Of a DNA stretch of 64,000 nt, positions 58,934 through 64,000 are shown piece by piece. Each line of letters starts with the position of its first letter. Position 1 is the first letter of the stretch. This stretch comes from Lachnospiraceae bacterium (GTDB lineage Bacteria > Bacillota > Clostridia > Lachnospirales > Lachnospiraceae): assembly GCA_017461775.1 (NCBI GenBank), contig JAFTXD010000100.1, positions 59,949 through 123,948 of the forward strand, written 5' to 3'. The notes under the pieces were generated by a model. The model ran no database searches, was not told where the DNA came from, and saw nothing but the letters and a program-made list of their open reading frames with translations. The translations under genes were made by a program, and so were the position numbers.

Positions 58934-60592
58934 TTACCCTACCACAATTACTTCCTCCGCCATGGCAATGGTAGAGGGCCTATGGGCTATCATAATGGTT
59001 GTTCTTCCCTCACATACCCTGTCCAGTGCCTGATTAATAAGCTGCTCTGATTCGTTATCCAGAGCAGAGGTCGCCTCATCCAGAAGGAAAATGGGTGCAT
59101 CCCGTAGTACCGCTCTGGCGATGGCAATCCGCTGCCGCTCACCACCGGAAAGAGTATTTCCCCGCTCCCCGGGTACTGTCTGATAGCCCTCTGGCAGCTT
59201 CATAATAAAATCGTGGGCATTTGCCTTTTTTGCGGCCCGGATAATATCCTCCATAGGCACCTGTTCTGGAAAAACCCCTTCTCTTCCGTATGCAATATTT
59301 TCTGCAATACTAACCCCATATAAATAGGGTTCCTGAGGAACATAACTGATTAACTTCCTGCGTGATGCAAGGGTATCTCCTTCTCCTGCCACCACTATCC
59401 TTCCCGCTTCCGGTGGATAAAAGCCCAGCAAAAGCTTGGCAAGTGTACTCTTTCCGCAGCCGGATTCTCCCACCAGAGCAACGCATGTTCCGCTCTTAAT
59501 CCCCATGGAAAAATCTTTTAAAATCACTCTGTCCCCTGAATAAGAAAACCGGATATTCTCCATCACCACCGCATCCTCGCACGTGCTTACCATATTCTCT
59601 ACAGTATAGCTTTCCGCCTCTTCTTCCAGCTGCAAAAAATCATACAGTCGCTCCACGTTTGCCATACATTCCATCATCTGCGGAAGATATTTTCCGATAT
59701 CCGAAAACACATAACGAAAAGTTCCATACAGGGTATAAATCGCCGTCAGCTCTCCCAGTGTAACCAGCTTCCGGGCTACAAACCAGACTCCAAGTCCCAA
59801 AAAGATAAGTGCACTCAATAACTCAAACATGCACTGGAAGCTTTCCAGCAGCGCCGACACCCTGCTGCCTTCCTTTTGCATATCACATGCAGCTTTATTA
59901 GCAGTCCGATATTCCATCCCCAATACCCGGCCAATGGGGAAGGTCTTTATTAATTCGGTTCCCCCAAGAATATTGGTGAGGGCTTCCGTCATCCTCCCAT
60001 TCTGCACCGCAAGCCTTTTCCCAATACCTTTCATCGGTTTTATGAATATACTGTTTACTATAACCGAAAGGATGCTGATAAGCAGAAGACATCCCGTCAA
60101 TTGAGGACTATAGCTGTACATGGGTATCAGATACAATAAAGCAGAAAGCACCGCTGCGGAAAGTCTTCGCAACCGGGAGCCGTAAATATCCCCCGCTCTT
60201 TCGGTATCATAAATCAGCTTAGAGATAAAATCTCCGCTGTGATGCTCCTCATAATAGCTCATGGGAAATCGCATGGCCTTGGAAAAGACCAGCTTCTCCA
60301 ATTTTGCAATTCCTCTTTTTCCTTCGATATTGTATTGCATGATTCCTGCCCTCCACAAAAAGGCACTCAGTACAAAGAAGAAAAACTCTACGCCTACCTG
60401 CATACATATTCCATCAACTACTTTGGACTGTGCGGCCGATACAATCGTTTCCACGATTTCCGCATTCGCAATGTTTCGAAGAGCCATTCCCAGAGTAGAA
60501 GCCATAATGCCCAGCAGATATAACGGCAAACGCTTTCCCATTAGGCCCATGAACCAGAAAAATAAATTCTTTTTCTTTCCCTCCTTATGCAT
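58934..60592 (-). CDS. ABC exporter, fused permease-ATPase, short C-terminus
   Basis: A 552-residue half-transporter. Six membrane segments, then Walker A 'ALVGESGCGKSTLAKLLL', Q-loop 'ISYVPQEPYLYGVS', signature 'LSGGERQRIAIARAVLRD', Walker B 'IFLLDEATSALDNESE' and the H-loop 'MIAHRPSTI'. The protein ends a few residues later at 'EEVIVVG', where most homologues continue about 25 residues, so the C-terminus is clipped but all catalytic motifs remain. The ATG overlaps the stop of the partner gene by 8 bases and follows AAAGGAGG. It likely forms a heterodimer with it. Confidence 0.93.
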   Translation of the reverse strand: MHKEGKKKNLFFWFMGLMGKRLPLYLLGIMASTLGMALRNIANAEIVETIVSAAQSKVVDGICMQVGVEFFFFVLSAFLWRAGIMQYNIEGKRGIAKLEKLVFSKAMRFPMSYYEEHHSGDFISKLIYDTERAGDIYGSRLRRLSAAVLSALLYLIPMYSYSPQLTGCLLLISILSVIVNSIFIKPMKGIGKRLAVQNGRMTEALTNILGGTELIKTFPIGRVLGMEYRTANKAACDMQKEGSRVSALLESFQCMFELLSALIFLGLGVWFVARKLVTLGELTAIYTLYGTFRYVFSDIGKYLPQMMECMANVERLYDFLQLEEEAESYTVENMVSTCEDAVVMENIRFSYSGDRVILKDFSMGIKSGTCVALVGESGCGKSTLAKLLLGFYPPEAGRIVVAGEGDTLASRRKLISYVPQEPYLYGVSIAENIAYGREGVFPEQVPMEDIIRAAKKANAHDFIMKLPEGYQTVPGERGNTLSGGERQRIAIARAVLRDAPIFLLDEATSALDNESEQLINQALDRVCEGRTTIMIAHRPSTIAMAEEVIVVG

Positions 60593-62336
60593 CTGCTCCG
60601 GCCTCCTTTCCATACAAACCTGCATATATACCCTCCCGGGCAAGCAGCTCCTCGTGTTTTCCCATTTCTGCAATCCGTCCCTTATCAAGAACATATATCC
60701 TGTCAGCATGTCGAATAGTAGAAAGTCTATGCGCTACAATCAACACCGTTTTTCCCTTGGAAACATTGTTTAATGCCTGCTGAATCCCGCCCTCTGTGAA
60801 GGTATCTACCGCCGCAGTTGGTTCGTCCAGAAGAAGGATGGGTGCATCCTTTACCAGCGCTCTGGCAATGGCTATTCGCTGCCGTTCTCCACCGGACAGC
60901 TTTATCCCCCTCTCTCCTACCATGGTATCGTAGCCTTCCGGCAGGCTCATGATGTACTCATGAATATTGGCAGCCTTACATGCATTCACCACCACATCCA
61001 TAGACACATCTTCTTTACCACACACTATATTGTCAAAAATGCTTTTAGGGAGCAGAAATACATTTTGAGATACATAGGAAAAGCAGCTCCGAAGGGCACC
61101 CGGACTTATTTCCTCGTACCGTTTTCCAAATAAGCGGTACTCCCCCTGGGTTTTCTCATAAAATCCAAGAAGCAGCCGGAGAATCGTACTTTTCCCCTCA
61201 CCTGAGCCTCCCACAAAGGCCACCGTCTCCCCAGGCTTTATTCGCAGGGATACATCCTTTAAAATCTCCTGTTCCTTTTCATAAGAGAAATGTACATTCT
61301 CCCAGCAGATAACCGTATCCGCGCCCCCAATATCAAGGCTGGCAACGCCACACTTTCGTTCTCTTTCCAGCTCACAGATTCCTTGTAATCGTTTAAAAGC
61401 CACTCCCGACGTACGGATGTCATTCATACAAAAAACCACATCTCCAATGGGATAAATGATACGTCCCAGCAGCACCGTAAATGCCAGCATCTCTCCCACC
61501 GTAATTCTTCCGGATATGACTTCAAATAATCCAAACAAATAACAGGCAATTACAGGTATCGTAGTTAATACACTTTTCAGTACCCAGGCCATGGAGCTGA
61601 TACGTGTGCTTTTACAGCCATTTTCTGCGATTTCATCAATGGCAGCGTCCATTCTCCTTTTTATAACTGGGTAGAGATTATAGCTTCTGCCCACCACGAT
61701 TCCCTGTATGGAATCGTAGGCAATCTGTGTCCGCTCATCCATTTTTGTGCGGTAGTGCGTAACGATTGCTGCCAGTCGCTTAGACATTTTATCTGCCACA
61801 ATTAACATTACCGGATAGCTGAGAAACAGTATCACTATGAGCATCCTGTCCAGCTCCAGAAAATAGAAGGTCACAGATAAAATTGTAACCAAATTCACCA
61901 GAACGCCCGGCAAAACCTCTGAAAAAAATCTCCCCACCTCCTCCATATCCGAGGAGAACCGGGTCATAATACTGCCCGCCCCTTTTTCATCCAGATAACA
62001 GAAAGGTAGCTGTAATAAGTGCTCTGCCAAAGTTCCTCGCATCTCTCTCTGCATAATGACACTATAATAGCTGCCACAGATACTCTTTCCATAAGCTACC
62101 AGTGTTCCTGCCAATACCATACCGCATAATGGTAACATCAAATCTCGAAATACCACCTGACGCCCCATGAGCACCTCATCCATGGCTCCTGCAATGGTAT
62201 CATTTCCCTGAATAATCACTTGATTAAGTATCGCTGCCAGTAAAATGTAAAGTATCAGCAGCGGACTATATGTAATTCCTAATCTCCAAAACAGATTTTG
62301 TGACTCTCTTACAACGCCAGCTCTCCTATCGTCCAT
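60585..62336 (-). CDS. ABC exporter, fused permease-ATPase
   Basis: A 583-residue half-transporter. Six membrane segments, Walker A 'AFVGGSGEGKSTILRLLL', Q-loop 'FSYVSQNVFLLPKS', signature 'LSGGERQRIAIARALVKD', Walker B 'ILLLDEPTAAVDTFTE', H-loop 'VAHRLST', and a complete C-terminal end ('IYVLDKGRIAEMGKHEELLA'). Its start overlaps the XRE-PurM-like regulator by 28 bases. It is the partner of the shorter ABC protein. The cargo is unknown; drug, lipid or peptide export are possible, and control by a purine-related signal is suggested by the first gene. Confidence 0.94.
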   Translation of the reverse strand: MDDRRAGVVRESQNLFWRLGITYSPLLILYILLAAILNQVIIQGNDTIAGAMDEVLMGRQVVFRDLMLPLCGMVLAGTLVAYGKSICGSYYSVIMQREMRGTLAEHLLQLPFCYLDEKGAGSIMTRFSSDMEEVGRFFSEVLPGVLVNLVTILSVTFYFLELDRMLIVILFLSYPVMLIVADKMSKRLAAIVTHYRTKMDERTQIAYDSIQGIVVGRSYNLYPVIKRRMDAAIDEIAENGCKSTRISSMAWVLKSVLTTIPVIACYLFGLFEVISGRITVGEMLAFTVLLGRIIYPIGDVVFCMNDIRTSGVAFKRLQGICELERERKCGVASLDIGGADTVICWENVHFSYEKEQEILKDVSLRIKPGETVAFVGGSGEGKSTILRLLLGFYEKTQGEYRLFGKRYEEISPGALRSCFSYVSQNVFLLPKSIFDNIVCGKEDVSMDVVVNACKAANIHEYIMSLPEGYDTMVGERGIKLSGGERQRIAIARALVKDAPILLLDEPTAAVDTFTEGGIQQALNNVSKGKTVLIVAHRLSTIRHADRIYVLDKGRIAEMGKHEELLAREGIYAGLYGKEAGADA

Positions 62337-63568
62337 ACCTTCTCTCCATTGCGCTGTGTATTTCTTTCAATTCTACCAATACACCAGCATTCTTTGGTTT
62401 TTCCTATAATTTCCATGGCCCGTTCACAATCCTTTTCCTTTACCGCTATCATCATGCCGATACCAAAATGAAAATGATAGGGCAGTACATTTCTTCCAAT
62501 CAGATCCTGCTCCGCCAGGAAACGATACAGGGGCAGAATGGGCACCTTCCGTAAATCAATACAAGCTCCCACCCCCTCCGGCAAGGCTAAATACGTTCTA
62601 TCATTCAGCAAATGATTTCGTATCAAAAACACCCCCTGAAGGACGTTTTCCCCTTGTAGCTCCATCACTTCTTTGGTAAAAGCCGTATTAGGTTTCATCA
62701 TCTCTTCCACAAAATAATGTTCCTCATCAATCTTGGCATATGCCAGCTCCGGTTTTCTGTCCATCATCACCTTGATAATCGGATAATTGGTTCCGTTGAT
62801 TCCCTCCGTCCTTATCCCAATCAAAATATCTCCTTTACTGACATGACTTAAATCCTGCAGTTTCTCCCTATCCTGCACCGCTACCAGACTGGCACTGACT
62901 CTGTATTCATCCTGCCTGTAGTTTACCGGCTGTGCAGCAATCTCCATCCCGGCAAACATCACATTATTTTCTACACATACTCTTTGAAAAGTCTGTGCCA
63001 TGCGATATAGCTGGTCTGAGCCGTTATTACCACACAGAACCATTGCCTGCAAGATAACAGGCTTCATTCCATGCTGCAACACAAAATTCATGGCATTTGC
63101 TGCCACATCCGCACAAATTTCTTCATCATATCCATGCTCTCTGGCGTATCTCTCCTTGGAGCCCGGCACGCAATTTAAGCTGGCATACACCGGCTCCTTC
63201 ATCCCAGAGGTGTCAATCTTAAAGATTGTCGCATCCGCAAATTGCGCAGAAATCAATTCCTCATCCGGAGATACCAGCTCCTGAATCTCTCTCTTAAGCG
63301 CATAGAGCTTTTTTGTATCCAGACCGGTATCCATATAACTAATCCAGCGATTGTCCCGTATATTGTCATTCAGCAGACTATCCACGATAACATTCATCGC
63401 CACCGCAACCTCATAAAGCATTTCCACCGAAGGAAGGCTGACGCCTGCCTCCCATTTTGACACTGCTTGATAGGAGATATGCAGCATATCCGCCAGATTT
63501 TTCTGGGTAAGCCCTCTCATTTTCCGATATAGTGCAATGGTTTTTCCCACCTTTTCCTTATCTATCAT
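62309..63568 (-). CDS. XRE regulator fused to a degenerate PurM-like domain
   Basis: A 419-residue protein. Residues 8-62 are an XRE helix-turn-helix ('GLTQKNLADMLHISYQAVSK'). Residues 75-415 resemble PurM (AIR synthase): 'MDTGLDTKKLYALKREIQEL', 'GDILIGIRTEGINGTNYPII', 'LPYHFHFGIGMMIAVKEKDC' and 'ECWCIGRIE'. The substrate and ATP motifs are altered: 'NCVPGSK' replaces DGVGTK and 'AGMEIAAQP' replaces GGETAE, so catalysis is unlikely and the domain probably binds a ligand. AGGAGG is 8 bases before the ATG. It heads the two-gene ABC exporter operon and probably controls it. The combination is unusual. Confidence 0.85.
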   Translation of the reverse strand: MIDKEKVGKTIALYRKMRGLTQKNLADMLHISYQAVSKWEAGVSLPSVEMLYEVAVAMNVIVDSLLNDNIRDNRWISYMDTGLDTKKLYALKREIQELVSPDEELISAQFADATIFKIDTSGMKEPVYASLNCVPGSKERYAREHGYDEEICADVAANAMNFVLQHGMKPVILQAMVLCGNNGSDQLYRMAQTFQRVCVENNVMFAGMEIAAQPVNYRQDEYRVSASLVAVQDREKLQDLSHVSKGDILIGIRTEGINGTNYPIIKVMMDRKPELAYAKIDEEHYFVEEMMKPNTAFTKEVMELQGENVLQGVFLIRNHLLNDRTYLALPEGVGACIDLRKVPILPLYRFLAEQDLIGRNVLPYHFHFGIGMMIAVKEKDCERAMEIIGKTKECWCIGRIERNTQRNGEKVWTIGELAL

Positions 63569-63698
63569 CCCACTTCCCTCCTTTTCGTATCACTACTGTA
63601 GCACAGCCTTTAAAAGCTCTTCAATAACCGCATCTGCGAGTTATAATCTCTCTATTCAACCATACGTTGAGTCGGCTTCTACATGCATAAATGCAATA

Positions 63699-63734
63699 CA
63701 AAAAGGGCGTTTCGGCACACCAGCCGAAACGCCC
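63699..63734 (-). terminator. Terminator after the purine permease
   Basis: On the minus strand GGGCGTTTCGGC pairs perfectly with GCCGAAACGCCC around a 6-base loop, followed by TTTTT. It lies 77 bases after the permease stop. Confidence 0.9.
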
Positions 63735-63810
63735 ATATTATCTACTTTGAAATAAATTGACTTTATTCCCCTTGTCTGTATTACAGCTTCATTGGTGAAC
63801 TCAGCTATAA

Positions 63811-64000
63811 TTAGAGGACTGTCAACAAAATGAAGTTCAGAATGAACAGAGCAGTGCACCCCCACAGGAGAGGATGTACTTCCTTTGCCTTACCAGCACA
63901 AATCTTAACGATGCAGTAGGTGATGAAACCAAATGCAATACCATAAGAGATACTGTAGCACAAAGCCATGAACAGACCGGCAAAGAATGCAGGAAGTGCT
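63811..64000 (-). CDS. NCS2 family purine permease, C-terminal end (runs off window)
   Basis: The last 63 codons of a membrane transporter, cut by the window edge. 'FMALCYSISYGIAFGFITYC' and 'GKAKEVHPLLWGCTALFIL' match the C-terminus of the AzgA/PbuG branch of the NCS2 nucleobase:cation symporters, which import guanine, hypoxanthine or adenine. It is followed by a strong terminator and then, on the same strand, the XRE-PurM-like regulator. Its start and any purine riboswitch lie outside the window. Confidence 0.85.
   Translation of the reverse strand, partial: ALPAFFAGLFMALCYSISYGIAFGFITYCIVKICAGKAKEVHPLLWGCTALFILNFILLTVL

Noticed and set aside
1-64000. CRISPR arrays, tRNA or rRNA genes, prophage or plasmid origin
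   Set aside because: No regularly spaced repeats, no cloverleaf or conserved rRNA segments, and no phage structural or replication genes were seen in any intergenic gap.

Overview
The window looks like the chromosome of a motile, anaerobic Firmicute, most likely a member of the Lachnospiraceae. This is inferred from the proteins and the moderate G+C content: Spo0A-type DNA-binding domain, MreB/Mbl next to flagellar rod genes, LytTR/GHKL regulators, ABC exporters, AraC regulators of sugar use, CdaA/CdaR, and strong AGGAGG ribosome-binding sites with ATG, GTG and TTG starts. No rRNA, tRNA, CRISPR array or insertion sequence was found, and no gene-free stretch exceeds 300 bases.

Layout. 1-9615 (minus): the distal part of an exopolysaccharide operon with an initiating sugar-1-phosphate transferase, a chain-length protein carrying a degenerate kinase-like tail, an EpsG-like polymerase, five glycosyltransferases and two coupled membrane proteins, read from an extended -10 promoter at about 9660. 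9777-11836: a standalone Spo0A DNA-binding domain, a polyprenyl-phosphate-type glycosyltransferase and a DUF212 phosphatase-like protein. 11889-13971: leuA and HPr. 14102-21257 (minus): recD2, comF, the flagellar-region zinc protein YvyF, two membrane proteins, cdaA and cdaR. 21304-24309 (minus): mreB/mbl, flgF, flgG and a rod-binding protein, with a sigma-D-like promoter. 24599-29472 (minus): uvrB-uvrA. 29589-30871: an AraC regulator coupled to methylglyoxal synthase. 30976-36422: a lactose locus (GPH permease, lacL, lacM, divergent AraC regulator) and a 26-residue small ORF. 36561-38118: a RelE/ParE-type toxin with its partner and a RhuM-Fic protein.

38255-47188 is the most unusual part. 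A minus-strand operon (LytTR regulator, soluble GHKL kinase, two ABC exporter subunits) diverges from a plus-strand operon: a PqqD-like recognition domain fused to an HprK-like kinase, a 164-residue Cys-containing protein with a leader-like N-terminus, and a third ABC exporter preceded by an attenuator hairpin. I read this as a candidate leader-dependent peptide or protein phosphorylation and export system. It lacks the cyclase and protease of lasso-peptide loci.

47197-64000 holds an AraC regulator, a large GH127 lipoprotein, a membrane protein, a ROK sugar kinase, a small XRE regulator, a possible structured RNA, a BlaR1/BlaI-type pair with an operator inside its promoter, a CapA-like lipoprotein, a zinc-ribbon protein, an Rpn-family nuclease, a heterodimeric ABC exporter with an XRE regulator fused to a degenerate PurM-like domain, and the C-terminal end of an NCS2 purine permease.
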